Shown here in pieces: positions 15,169-23,284 of a DNA stretch of 35,373 nucleotides. The notes below the pieces were generated by a model. That model had not been told where the DNA came from. It did no database searches and saw only the letters and a list, made by a program, of their open reading frames with translations. The position numbers were made by a program, and so were the translations under genes. Source of the DNA: an uncultured Sphingomonadales bacterium (GTDB taxonomy: Bacteria > Pseudomonadota > Alphaproteobacteria > Sphingomonadales > Sphingomonadaceae); assembly GCA_903858875.1 (NCBI GenBank), contig CAIOKP010000322.1, positions 1 to 35,373 of the forward strand, given 5' to 3'. The stretch's first letter is position 1; every line of letters starts with the position of its first letter.

Positions 15169-17271
15169 ATGCATCCTATGAGCAATTCCAGCCAGCCCGC
15201 CGCCGCCCTTATGGCCACACCCCCGGTCGCCGCCAAACGGCCGCATAGCTTTACACATCACGGCATTACCGTGGCCGATGACTATGCGTGGTTGCGCGAC
15301 CCCGGCTATCCGGAAGTGACCGATACCGCCGTGCTGGCGCATCTGGCCGCCGAAAACACGTGGTTTGAGGCGCGGATGGCGGCGCAACAGCCGATGATCG
15401 ACACATTGTTCACCGAAATGCGCGGGCGTATCAAGGAAGCCGACCGGTCGGTGCCGCAAAAGGATGGCGATTACCTCTATTGGATCGAGTTCGAGGAAGG
15501 CGCCGAATACAAGAAGTGGTGGCGCAAGCCCGTCGCCGGCGGACCGGACGAATTGATCCTTGACGAGGTCGCCTTGGCCGAGGGGCACGAGTATTTCCGC
15601 CTCGGCGCGATTTCGGTGTCGAGCGATGCGCGGTTGCTGGCATGGGCGGTGGATGACAATGGGTCGGAGCGGTTTACCGTCCGGTTCAAGGTGATCGCCA
15701 CCGGCGAAATCCTGCCTGATGAGATCCCTGGCACGCTGTCCTCGCTGGTCTGGGTCGCGGGCGACAAGGGGCTGGTTTACAGCCTCGCCAATGAAAACTG
15801 GCGGACTGATAATGCGCGGCTGCACTGGTTGGGGCAACCCTTGGCCGCCGATGTCGAGCTGTATCATGAGGATGACGAGGGCTTTCGCGTCGGCTCCTCG
15901 CTGTCGGCCAACGAGCAATGGCTGATCATTGCTACCAGCGACCATGAAACAAGCGAGGTACGCCTAGTGCCGACCGCTGATCCGCTGGCCACCCCCATTC
16001 TGGTTAAACCCCGCGTCGAGGGCGTCGAATATGACGTCGATGAGCGCGATGGTGTGCTGTATATCCACGCCAACGATACGCATGAAAACTTCCGTCTGGC
16101 CACCGCGCCGCTGGCTACGCCGGGCGAATGGACGACGTTGATCGAGGGCACCGACGAATTTTACTTGCTCGGTTATGACCTGTTCCGCGATTTTTATGTG
16201 ATCGAGGGAAGGGTGCGCGGGTTGGACCGGATCGAGGTGCGCTATTACGACGACCCGGCACGGATCGAACCCATCCTGTTTCCCGAGGCGTCGTATGATG
16301 CGGGCCTGTCGGACAATCCCGAATGGGCGCCCAGCGCCTTGCGCCTGTCGTATGAAAGCATGGTCAGTCCGGCGACGGTCTATGACTATCACGTCGCCGA
16401 TCGCAGCCTTGAACCGTTGAAGGTACAGGAAATCCCCAGCGGCTATGACGCATCGCTCTACGCGACGGAGCGGCTGGAAATTACGGCGCGTGACGGCGTG
16501 GTGGTGCCGGTCAGCATCGTCTATCGCAAGGATCGTGCGGCTGGCGGCCCGCTGCACCTCTATGGCTATGGCGCCTATGGCATGGCGATGACGCCCAGCT
16601 TTTCGACCTCGCGCCTGTCGCTGGTTGATCGCGGCTTTGCCTATGCCATCGCGCATATTCGCGGCGGCGATGACCTTGGCCGCGCATGGTACAAGGCCGG
16701 CAAGCGTGAGTCGCGGACCAACACGTTCAACGATTTCGTCGATGTCGCCAGGGGCTTGGTCGAGCGCGGCATCACCACCAAGGGGCGGATCAGCATTTCG
16801 GGCGGATCGGCAGGCGGCGAATTGATGGGCGCGGTGATCAATTCCGACCCCGATCTGTGGGGCGCGGTGGTGGCGCATGTGCCATTTGTCGATGTGCTCA
16901 ACACGATGCTCGACGACAGCCTGCCGTTGACGCCCGGCGAATGGCCCGAATGGGGTAATCCGATCGAGGACAAGGCAGCGTTTGAGCTGATCCACTCCTA
17001 CAGCCCCTATGATCAGGTGTCGGCGCAGGCCTATCCGCCGCTGATGGTGACCGCAGGGTTGAACGACCCGCGCGTGACCTATTGGGAGCCGGCGAAGTGG
17101 GTCGCCAAATTGCGTGAATTGAAGACCGACAGCCATGAGTTGATCCTGAAGACCAATATGGGCGCCGGGCATGGCGGCAAATCAGGCCGCTTTGAAAGCC
17201 TGACCGAGGCGGCGGAGGAATTTGCGTTCATCCTGTGGCAGTTGGGGGTGGCGGGGCAGCCTCTGCCGTGA
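15169..17271 (+). CDS. S9 family serine peptidase, oligopeptidase B-like
   Basis: A 700-residue prolyl oligopeptidase-family enzyme: an N-terminal seven-bladed propeller (to about residue 420) and a C-terminal alpha/beta-hydrolase domain. The catalytic triad is Ser547 in GGSAGGE, Asp633 in GLNDPRV and His668 in GAGHGGKSGR. The N-terminal PHSFTHHGITVADDYAWLRD and the DSLPLTPGEWPEWGNP segment are typical of oligopeptidase B (protease II), which cleaves after basic residues in short peptides. No signal peptide is visible, so it is probably cytoplasmic. The start is uncertain: ATG 15169 or ATG 15178, neither with a good ribosome binding site. It is divergent from the Xaa-Pro aminopeptidase and overlaps the thioesterase start by four bases. 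Confidence 0.9.
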   Translation: MHPMSNSSQPAAALMATPPVAAKRPHSFTHHGITVADDYAWLRDPGYPEVTDTAVLAHLAAENTWFEARMAAQQPMIDTLFTEMRGRIKEADRSVPQKDGDYLYWIEFEEGAEYKKWWRKPVAGGPDELILDEVALAEGHEYFRLGAISVSSDARLLAWAVDDNGSERFTVRFKVIATGEILPDEIPGTLSSLVWVAGDKGLVYSLANENWRTDNARLHWLGQPLAADVELYHEDDEGFRVGSSLSANEQWLIIATSDHETSEVRLVPTADPLATPILVKPRVEGVEYDVDERDGVLYIHANDTHENFRLATAPLATPGEWTTLIEGTDEFYLLGYDLFRDFYVIEGRVRGLDRIEVRYYDDPARIEPILFPEASYDAGLSDNPEWAPSALRLSYESMVSPATVYDYHVADRSLEPLKVQEIPSGYDASLYATERLEITARDGVVVPVSIVYRKDRAAGGPLHLYGYGAYGMAMTPSFSTSRLSLVDRGFAYAIAHIRGGDDLGRAWYKAGKRESRTNTFNDFVDVARGLVERGITTKGRISISGGSAGGELMGAVINSDPDLWGAVVAHVPFVDVLNTMLDDSLPLTPGEWPEWGNPIEDKAAFELIHSYSPYDQVSAQAYPPLMVTAGLNDPRVTYWEPAKWVAKLRELKTDSHELILKTNMGAGHGGKSGRFESLTEAAEEFAFILWQLGVAGQPLP

Positions 17272-17696
17272 CCAACCACCATTCGCTCATCTTCACCGCA
17301 GGGCCGGAGCACATCGACGTGCTCGGCCATGTCAACAATGCGGTGTGGGTACAGTGGATGGAGGCGATTGCCGTCGCCCATTGGGAACAGGTGGCGCGGG
17401 CGGAGGATATCGCGCGCTATGTCTGGGTCGTGACGCGGCACGAGATCGACTATCGCGGCAATATTCGCGCGGGCGATAACGTGCGGTGCGACACCTTTAT
17501 CCCAGCGGGGCCAACCGGCGCCCGCTTTGACCGCCGCGTTGATTTCCGCAGGGTCGAGCCGGATGGCGGGCCCGGCAAGGTGATCGTTTCGGCGCTTACG
17601 ACATGGGCGATGCTCGACAAGGTCACCGGGCGTTTAACCCGCGTCTCGCCAGAAATTGCCGCGCCCTTTACGCCCGAAGGCGGCTGGCCGGCTTAA
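17268..17696 (+). CDS. Hotdog-fold acyl-CoA thioesterase (4HBT family)
   Basis: A 142-residue single hotdog domain. The active-site segment HIDVLGHVNNAVWVQWME (15-32) carries the conserved Asp17 and Asn of 4-hydroxybenzoyl-CoA thioesterase-like enzymes, followed by the strand HEIDYRGNIRAGD. It probably hydrolyses a short or aromatic acyl-CoA; the substrate is unknown. I start it at GTG 17268, which overlaps the peptidase TGA as GTGA, since the reading frame upstream is only glycine-rich sequence inside the peptidase gene. It ends in TAA overlapping the TAA of the convergent CHAP gene (17693-17696), leaving no room for a terminator between them. Confidence 0.85.
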   Translation: MTNHHSLIFTAGPEHIDVLGHVNNAVWVQWMEAIAVAHWEQVARAEDIARYVWVVTRHEIDYRGNIRAGDNVRCDTFIPAGPTGARFDRRVDFRRVEPDGGPGKVIVSALTTWAMLDKVTGRLTRVSPEIAAPFTPEGGWPA

Positions 17697-18202
17697 TCGT
17701 TGAGAGCGAGTTGGGTGCCGCCGCGCGGTGCGTTGTTGTAGATGAAGCCAAAAGCGGGCGACGGGCGCAGGCCCAGACCGTTGATCGGCGCATACCACAC
17801 GCGCACCTGGCTCCAGTCGCCGGCTGGCGATACGTCTTCGGCCATCGCATGGCGCTCGATCATGCCGGGGCGTGACCAATTGGCGTGGTTGAGCAGCACA
17901 TGGCGGTCATCCACCACCTTGGCGACGGTCGCGACATGGCCCGAACGCATGGCATGGGTCGAGCGGAAAGCCAATACAGCGCCCTCCCGTGGGGTCTGGC
18001 CGCGGTCATAGGTGCCATCGGCTTGATCCCACCAACCGGCGGCCGCACCGTGCAGTGCAATACCCGATACTTCGCGGGCATAAGGTGCGCATTGCAGCCG
18101 GGCCTCTGCCACGGCGGGCATAGTGAACACAGCGACGAAAGTGGCAATAATAGCGGCGATCTTGCGGAAAGAGCCCAAATCAGACGAAAACTTCCGCAAC
18201 AC
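17693..18202 (-). CDS. Exported CHAP-domain protein (probable cell-wall amidase/peptidase)
   Basis: A 169-residue protein with a basic N-terminus and hydrophobic signal (IAAIIATFVAVF, then AVAEA), followed directly by a CHAP domain: catalytic Cys38 in LQCAPYAREVSG, His89 in SGHVATVAKV, and the LLNHANW strand with the third polar residue. CHAP enzymes cut peptide or amide bonds in peptidoglycan. There is no separate cell-wall-binding domain. GTG 18202 is preferred as start because AAAGGGG sits six bases upstream; the TTG at 18208 directly abuts that box. A 25-bp inverted repeat at 18250-18274 lies just upstream. It follows ftsK on the same strand by 174 bases, consistent with a division-linked role, though that is inference. 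Confidence 0.85.
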   Translation of the reverse strand: MLRKFSSDLGSFRKIAAIIATFVAVFTMPAVAEARLQCAPYAREVSGIALHGAAAGWWDQADGTYDRGQTPREGAVLAFRSTHAMRSGHVATVAKVVDDRHVLLNHANWSRPGMIERHAMAEDVSPAGDWSQVRVWYAPINGLGLRPSPAFGFIYNNAPRGGTQLALND

Positions 18203-18249
18203 ACGCAACCCCTTTCGAACCCATCGTTCGTTAACGACGTTTCTAGGGG

Positions 18250-18274
18250 GTAATACCCTATTGGGGAATTACCG
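18250..18274. promoter_or_regulatory. 25-bp interrupted inverted repeat upstream of the CHAP gene
   Basis: GGTAAT (18250-18255) and ATTACC (18269-18274) are exact reverse complements, and inside them CCC faces GGGG around a TATT centre. It lies about 48 bases upstream of the CHAP start. No T-run follows on either strand, so an operator is more likely than a terminator. A short palindrome, CGTTAACG, lies a few bases closer to the gene. Confidence 0.4.
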
Positions 18275-18376
18275 GAGCAGGGCAGTCATCGCGCCCTTGC
18301 CACGGTTCATCCCTTTCGCAGGCGCAGCATGGGGATAAACGGTTAGCGTGGCGGCCGAACCTCCCCATGCATGCCG

Positions 18377-20794
18377 TCACAACGGCTGACCGTCCTGGTC
18401 GCGATAGATTTCGCGGCGGCCGACATGGTTGGCCGGCCCGACCAGCCCATCGTCTTCCATCCGCTCGATCCATTTGGCAGCGGTGTTATAGCCGACCCCC
18501 ATCTGGCGTTGCAGCCAGCTTGTACTGGCTTTCTGGCTTTCAAACACGATGTGGCAGGCTTGCAGGTATTTGCGCTCTTCCGGATTGTCGCTGGCGGTGG
18601 CGTCGAGGTCGTCAAAGCCATACGAGCCTTCCTCCGGCTCCTCGGTGACCGATCCGACGTAATCGGGTGCGCCTTGCGCCCGCCAGTGGTCGGCAACCCG
18701 CTCGACTTCCTCGTCCGAGACGAACGGCCCGTGGACGCGTTTGGTTGGGTCAGAGGCTGGCTTGTACAACATATCGCCCTTGCCCAACAATTGCTCGGCG
18801 CCCTGTTCGCCAAGGATGGTGCGCGAATCTATGCGGCTGGTCACGGCAAAGCTGATGCGGGTCGGCAGGTTCGCCTTGATGACGCCGGTGATGACATCGA
18901 CCGACGGGCGCTGCGTCGCCATGATCAGGTGGATGCCGGCGGCGCGCGATTTTTGGGACAGGCGCTGGATCAGGACTTCGATTTCCTTGCCCACCGTCAC
19001 CATCAAATCGGCCAATTCGTCGACGATTACCACGATCAGTGGCAGCGCCTGATAGTCGAGTTGCTTGTCCTCGTACACTTCCTGACCGGTGTCCGGGTCA
19101 AACCCGATCGAGATCCGGCGGCCCAGCGGCTTGCCCTTGGCCGCGGCGCTTTTTACCTTTTCGTTGAAGTTGACGATGTTGCGCACATTGATTTCGCTCA
19201 TCTGGCGATACCGGCGCTCCATCTCCTCCACCGCCCATTTCAGCGCGCGAACCGCCTTGGCCGGTTCGGTAACCACCGGCGACAACAGGTGTGGGATGGC
19301 GTCATAGGATTTGAGCTCCAGCACCTTGGGATCGACGAGGATCAACCGGCATTGTTGCGGCGTCAGTCGGTACAGCAGCGAGAGCAGGATGGCGTTCAGC
19401 CCGACCGACTTGCCCGACCCGGTGGTTCCCGCGACCAGCAAATGCGGCATCGCGGCCAGATCGGCCACGACGGGCTCGCCCGCGATGTCCTTGCCCAGGA
19501 TGATCGGCAATTGCCCCTTGGCCCCGACGAAGGCCTCGCTGGCTACCATTTCCTTGAACGATACCATCTGGCGGTCGACGTTGGGCAATTCGATGCCCAT
19601 CACGGTGCGGCCCGGAATCGACGACACACGGGCGGAAATCGCGCTCATATTGCGGGCGATGTCGTCGGCGAGGCCAATGACACGGCTCGCCTTGATGCCG
19701 GGGGCAGGTTCCAGCTCGTACATGGTGACGACCGGGCCGGTGCGCACGCCGGTGATCTCGCCCTTGACGTTGAAATCGTCGAGCACGGTTTCGAGCAGCT
19801 TGGCATTGCGTTCGAGCGCCAGCTTGTCCACCTTTGGCCCTGAATTGGCCGGCGGATCGTTCAGCAGGTCGAGCCCCGGCAATTCACACGCGTCGAACAA
19901 ATCGCCCTGCCGGCTGAGCGAGGTGAGTTCGGCCGGCTTTATCGTATGGGATGGATCGCTGATGTCGGGCGCCTTGCGGCCCGCATCGGGGGTGAACGGT
20001 ACATCGGGCGTGGCGCGACCCGTCGAGACGTCGTCGGCCACCGCCTTGGCGGGTTTCGCGGCACGACGTTTGGGCGCATCGGCTTCCTCGTCATCAGCGG
20101 CGCTATCGGCCCGGCGGCGAAAGGACCACGAGATGGCCAGCAAGCTTGCCCAATCGAGCGCAAACACGCGCGTCACCGCCGCCGTCCCGCCAACCAAGCA
20201 CATCGCGCCCACCGCAAAGATCATCCACCCGCGCCCAGCGCCCGGGACCAAGCCCCCCAGCGCCCGGATCGCCGTGGCACCTAACAGGCCGGCAACCCCC
20301 CCCGGCGAGGCTGGCAACGAACCTGGATGCGCCCCGAACGCCAGCGCTAGCGCCGTGGCGAGCAAGGCCATGCCCAGCACCAGCATCGCCGTCGGCCGCA
20401 GCCAATGTTGTTGATGCAGCGGAACTTGGCTTTCCGCCCCGTCGTCAGCGGCTTCCTGCGCATCCGCGATCCGCCACAACTGCCGGGCAAACACCAGAAA
20501 CAGCGGCACGAGCAGCGCCGACACCGGGCCAAACGCGAACAGCGCCCGTTCCGCCAGCCACGCGCCAGGGCGGCCGAGCCAGTTGAGCACCGGCCCTGCC
20601 GCGGCGGTCGAGGCGGAAGGGTCGGACTGGTGATACGTCAACAGTGCGACCGTCAGGAACAGCGCCAATGCCGCCAGCGCGCCCGCGCCCAGCAGTTCGG
20701 CGCTGCGCATCACGCTGCGTCGCAGGATGAGGCGCCAACTGGCGCCTGCCCGGTTATAGGCCCGTGTCGCCATGGCCGTGTCTATCGCTTTCAT
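18377..20794 (-). CDS. ftsK: DNA translocase FtsK
   Basis: An 805-residue septal DNA pump that clears chromosome dimers and activates XerCD recombination at dif. The N-terminus holds about four membrane helices (roughly 33-53, 84-103, 134-153, 190-210), followed by a charged Ala/Pro linker (225-320). The alpha/beta motor domain has Walker A GTTGSGKS (456-463) and Walker B VIVDELADLM (Asp592, Glu593). The C-terminal winged-helix gamma domain (about 740-805, STSWLQRQMGVGYNTAAKWIE) reads KOPS sequences. The linker is short, as in other alphaproteobacterial FtsK/SpoIIIE proteins. A sigma70-like promoter is visible at 20823-20852. The start at ATG 20794 gives a 5' leader of about 22 bases. Confidence 0.95.
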   Translation of the reverse strand: MKAIDTAMATRAYNRAGASWRLILRRSVMRSAELLGAGALAALALFLTVALLTYHQSDPSASTAAAGPVLNWLGRPGAWLAERALFAFGPVSALLVPLFLVFARQLWRIADAQEAADDGAESQVPLHQQHWLRPTAMLVLGMALLATALALAFGAHPGSLPASPGGVAGLLGATAIRALGGLVPGAGRGWMIFAVGAMCLVGGTAAVTRVFALDWASLLAISWSFRRRADSAADDEEADAPKRRAAKPAKAVADDVSTGRATPDVPFTPDAGRKAPDISDPSHTIKPAELTSLSRQGDLFDACELPGLDLLNDPPANSGPKVDKLALERNAKLLETVLDDFNVKGEITGVRTGPVVTMYELEPAPGIKASRVIGLADDIARNMSAISARVSSIPGRTVMGIELPNVDRQMVSFKEMVASEAFVGAKGQLPIILGKDIAGEPVVADLAAMPHLLVAGTTGSGKSVGLNAILLSLLYRLTPQQCRLILVDPKVLELKSYDAIPHLLSPVVTEPAKAVRALKWAVEEMERRYRQMSEINVRNIVNFNEKVKSAAAKGKPLGRRISIGFDPDTGQEVYEDKQLDYQALPLIVVIVDELADLMVTVGKEIEVLIQRLSQKSRAAGIHLIMATQRPSVDVITGVIKANLPTRISFAVTSRIDSRTILGEQGAEQLLGKGDMLYKPASDPTKRVHGPFVSDEEVERVADHWRAQGAPDYVGSVTEEPEEGSYGFDDLDATASDNPEERKYLQACHIVFESQKASTSWLQRQMGVGYNTAAKWIERMEDDGLVGPANHVGRREIYRDQDGQPL

Positions 20795-20822
20795 CGGTCG
20801 GTGGAAATTGCGTCTGGCCGCT

Positions 20823-20852
20823 ATAATGCGCCGGAGCGGGCCGGCGCGTCAA
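20823..20852 (-). promoter_or_regulatory. Probable ftsK promoter
   Basis: On the minus strand a -35 TTGACG (20852-20847) is followed after 18 bases by a -10 CATTAT (20828-20823), about 29 bases before the ftsK start codon. The spacer contains an exact inverted repeat, CGCCGG and CCGGCG, separated by six bases, which could be an operator or chance in GC-rich DNA. Confidence 0.5.
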
Positions 20853-20877
20853 GAATCACCGCACAAACGGCTGGGGG

Positions 20878-21423
20878 TTAGCGCCCAGCGGCCGGCGTCA
20901 GCCCGTCAATCGCCGCCCAGCGCGCCCAGCCGAGCCGCCGTGCCTGTCGCGCATTCATCCCGCCCAGCGCGATGACCGGCACCGGGCTGTGATGCGCCAT
21001 CCGGCGGAACCGGACCGGCCCCAAGACATCGCCGCCGGGATGGCTGCGCGTTGGAAAGACGGGGGATAGCAGCACGGCATCGGCGCGCCCGGCCCGGCGC
21101 ATTTCGCGCAAGGAATGCACCGTCGCCAGTCGTAGCCCCGCAACGCCGGGAGTGATCATCGAAGCTGCGCCATAGACGCCATCGGCGCCCCATGCCCGCG
21201 CCTTGGCCATTGGGCCGGCAATGACGACCGCGATCCCGCGCGCACGGGCAATCCGGGCCAAAGCCGTGAACCGGGCGCGGCGTTCCGCCGGCGGCAGGTG
21301 ATAGTGGCGATAAATAAATCCGCCGCCCCGTGGCAATCGGACCAGCGCGCTGGGCAACCCGGCGTCGTTGCGCGCGTCGCTGATCAACCAGATGGTCGGC
21401 AGTTGGGGGTGGCGTTGGCGCAT
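20878..21423 (-). CDS. ThiE/TenI-like TIM-barrel protein
   Basis: A 181-residue protein related to thiamine-phosphate synthase and TenI. The diagnostic parts are LLSPVFPTRSHPGG (118-131), the GPVRFRRM helix and VIALGGMNARQARRLG (150-165). The first half departs from active ThiE: the usual ND-x-D loop that binds the diphosphate and Mg is replaced by AGPMAKARAWGADGVYG, and an RGGGFIYRHYHLP segment leads in. The enzyme may therefore act on something else or serve a thiamine-salvage or unknown role. I start it at ATG 21423; an in-frame ATG at 21447 overlaps the start of divergent yggS. Only 22 bases separate the two start codons. It lies 83 bases downstream of the ftsK start region on the same strand. 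Confidence 0.75.
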   Translation of the reverse strand: MRQRHPQLPTIWLISDARNDAGLPSALVRLPRGGGFIYRHYHLPPAERRARFTALARIARARGIAVVIAGPMAKARAWGADGVYGAASMITPGVAGLRLATVHSLREMRRAGRADAVLLSPVFPTRSHPGGDVLGPVRFRRMAHHSPVPVIALGGMNARQARRLGWARWAAIDGLTPAAGR

Positions 21424-21445
21424 CGTCGCGCTATAGCACCGCGCC

Positions 21446-22141
21446 ATGAACGTTCCAGCCTCTCCTGTGTCGCCGTCGTCGCCTTTGGCCGATGTGCGCG
21501 ACCGTATCGCCGCCGCCGCGAAGATCGCCCGCCGCAAGCCGGATGCCATCACGCTGATCGCGATTTCCAAGATGCATTCGGCCGACGCCATCGCGCCGCT
21601 GATCGCGGAGGGGCAACGCGTGTTCGGCGAAAACCGGGTGCAGGAAGCGCAAGCCAAATGGCCCGCATTGAAAGCGGCGCATCCCGATATCGAACTGCAT
21701 CTGGTCGGCCAGTTGCAGTCGAACAAGGCGGACGATGCGGTGGCCGTGTTCGACGCGATCCATTCGGTGGACCGGGTGAGTTTGGTGACGGCGCTGGCGC
21801 GGGCGATGAACAAGGCGGGGCGGCGGGTGCCGTGTTTCCTCCAGGTCAACATCGGCGCAGAGGAGCAAAAGGGCGGCTGTGCGATTGCCGATCTGCCCGA
21901 ATTGCTGGCGGCGGTGCGGGCTGCCGACTTGCCGCTGGCCGGGCTGATGTGTGTGCCGCCTGCCGATATCGAGGCCGCGCCGTTCTTCGCCCTGTTGGCC
22001 AAGTTGGCGGATGACCATGGGTTGACCGGCATGGCGGCGGGCGGGCTGTCGATGGGGATGAGCGGCGATTTCGAAGTGGCGATCCAACTGGGCGCGACCC
22101 ATGTCCGCGTCGGCTCCGCGCTGTTCGGGGCGAGGGCGTAA
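21446..22141 (+). CDS. yggS: YggS/PLPBP-family pyridoxal-phosphate homeostasis protein
   Basis: A 231-residue TIM-barrel protein that binds PLP but has no known catalytic activity and keeps vitamin B6 and amino-acid pools balanced. The PLP lysine is Lys42 in AISKMHSAD; FGENRVQEAQAKW and HLVGQLQSNKA follow, and the phosphate-binding end is GLSMGMSGDFEVAIQLGATHVRVG. Its stop lies three bases before the bioF start, and bioF-bioD-bioA follow with overlaps, so it is probably the first gene of the biotin operon. As BioF and BioA are PLP enzymes, the association is sensible. The N-terminal dozen residues are a Pro/Ser-rich extension. Confidence 0.92.
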   Translation: MNVPASPVSPSSPLADVRDRIAAAAKIARRKPDAITLIAISKMHSADAIAPLIAEGQRVFGENRVQEAQAKWPALKAAHPDIELHLVGQLQSNKADDAVAVFDAIHSVDRVSLVTALARAMNKAGRRVPCFLQVNIGAEEQKGGCAIADLPELLAAVRAADLPLAGLMCVPPADIEAAPFFALLAKLADDHGLTGMAAGGLSMGMSGDFEVAIQLGATHVRVGSALFGARA

Positions 22142-22144
22142 AGG

Positions 22145-23284
22145 ATGGCCGATCCCTTTGCCGCCGCTCGCGCCGATCTCGCGCAATTGGCGGCGCGGGG
22201 GCGGCAACGGGTTTTGACACCGCGCGCGGGCGTGGATTTCGCCTCGAACGATTATCTCGGGCTGGCCGAAAGCGGGGCGATGCGCGCCATTGCCGCCGAG
22301 GCGATTGGGCGCGGCGTGCCACAGGGTTCCGGCGGGTCACGCCTGCTGCGCGGCAACCATCCGGAACATGAGGCGCTGGAGGCCGAGGCCGCCGCCTTTT
22401 TCGGCAGCGCGGCAGCGCTCTATCTACCGACCGGCTACACCGCCAATTCCGCGCTATTGGCGACCTTGCCCCAGCGGGAGGACCGGATCTTTGCCGACGA
22501 ACTGATCCACGCCAGTTGCCACTAGGGGTTCCGCCTGTCGCGCGCCGCCCATATGTTGGTGCCGCATAATGACGCCGATGCGTTTGACCGGGCGATTGCG
22601 GCGTGGCGTGCCGCGGGCGCGATCGGTACGCCATGGATTGTTGTCGAATCGCTTTATTCGATGGATGGCGATTTTGCCCCGCTGGCCGATCTGGCGGCAG
22701 TGGCGGCGCGGCATGATGCGGTGTTCGTGGTGGATGAGGCGCATGCCACCGGCGTCTATGGCCCCGGCGGGCGCGGGCTGGTGGCTGAATTGGGTCCGCG
22801 GGGCGATCATGTGCTGACGCTGCACACTTGCGGCAAGGCGTTGGGGGCCGACGGCGCGTTGCTGTGCGGACCGCAGGTGATGCGCGATTTTCTGGTCAAT
22901 CGGGCGCGGGGGTTTATTTTTTCGACGGCACCATCGCCCTTGTCGGCGGCGGTAGTGCGCGGCGCCTTGCGGATCTGTGCCGAGGGCGATGATCTGCGCG
23001 TCGATCTGATGGCGCGGCTGGAGGCGGCGCGGGCGGCGCTGGCGCCGTTGGGCGCGCAATGCCACGGATCGCCGATCCTGCCGCTGATTTTGGGCGAGGA
23101 TGGGCGGACGATGGCGATGGCGGGACGTTTGCAGGCCGCCGGCTTTGACATTCGCGGCATTCGCCCGCCGACCGTGCCAGAGGGCACGTCCAGGTTGCGG
23201 ATTGTCATTACACGGAATGCGCGGGCGGGCGATATTGGCGCACTGGCCGCGGCGCTGGCGGAGGCCTTTGTATGCGGGGGTTGA
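22145..23284 (+). pseudogene. bioF: 8-amino-7-oxononanoate synthase gene interrupted by an in-frame TAG
   Basis: BioF condenses pimeloyl-ACP or -CoA with alanine in biotin synthesis using PLP. The frame encodes a normal-length enzyme of 379 codons except that codon 127 (22523-22525) is TAG. It falls in ELIHASCH-stop-GFRLSRA, a segment that in intact homologues reads through with Glu or a similar residue; GAG to TAG is the simplest change. Both halves are otherwise well preserved: VDFASNDYLGL and GSGGSRLLRGNH before the stop; VESLYSMDGDFAPL, VDEAHATGVYGPGGRG, and HTCGKALGADGA with the PLP lysine at codon 231 after it. An internal ATG at 22553 opens the second half but would lack the N-terminal substrate-binding part. 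This is either a recent nonsense mutation or a base-call error. TAG is used as a normal stop by neighbours (ruvC, the histidine kinase). The gene overlaps bioD by 13 bases. Confidence 0.9.

Noticed and set aside
13608..15248. 546-residue open frame antisense to the Xaa-Pro aminopeptidase
   Set aside because: Same reason: composition is a reverse-complement shadow of the peptidase, with no motif.
20822..20827. TATAAT on the plus strand as a -10 box
   Set aside because: No -35 box lies at a suitable distance and no plus-strand gene follows. The minus-strand reading gives a better promoter for ftsK.
21424..22032. N-terminal extension of the ThiE/TenI-like frame across yggS
   Set aside because: The extension is antisense to yggS, whose product is clearly a real protein. 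Family similarity begins only near residue 1 of the 21423 start.
22523..22525. TAG as a recoded sense codon (stop-codon reassignment)
   Set aside because: ruvC and the histidine kinase end with TAG in this window, so TAG works as a stop; a point mutation or sequencing error is simpler.
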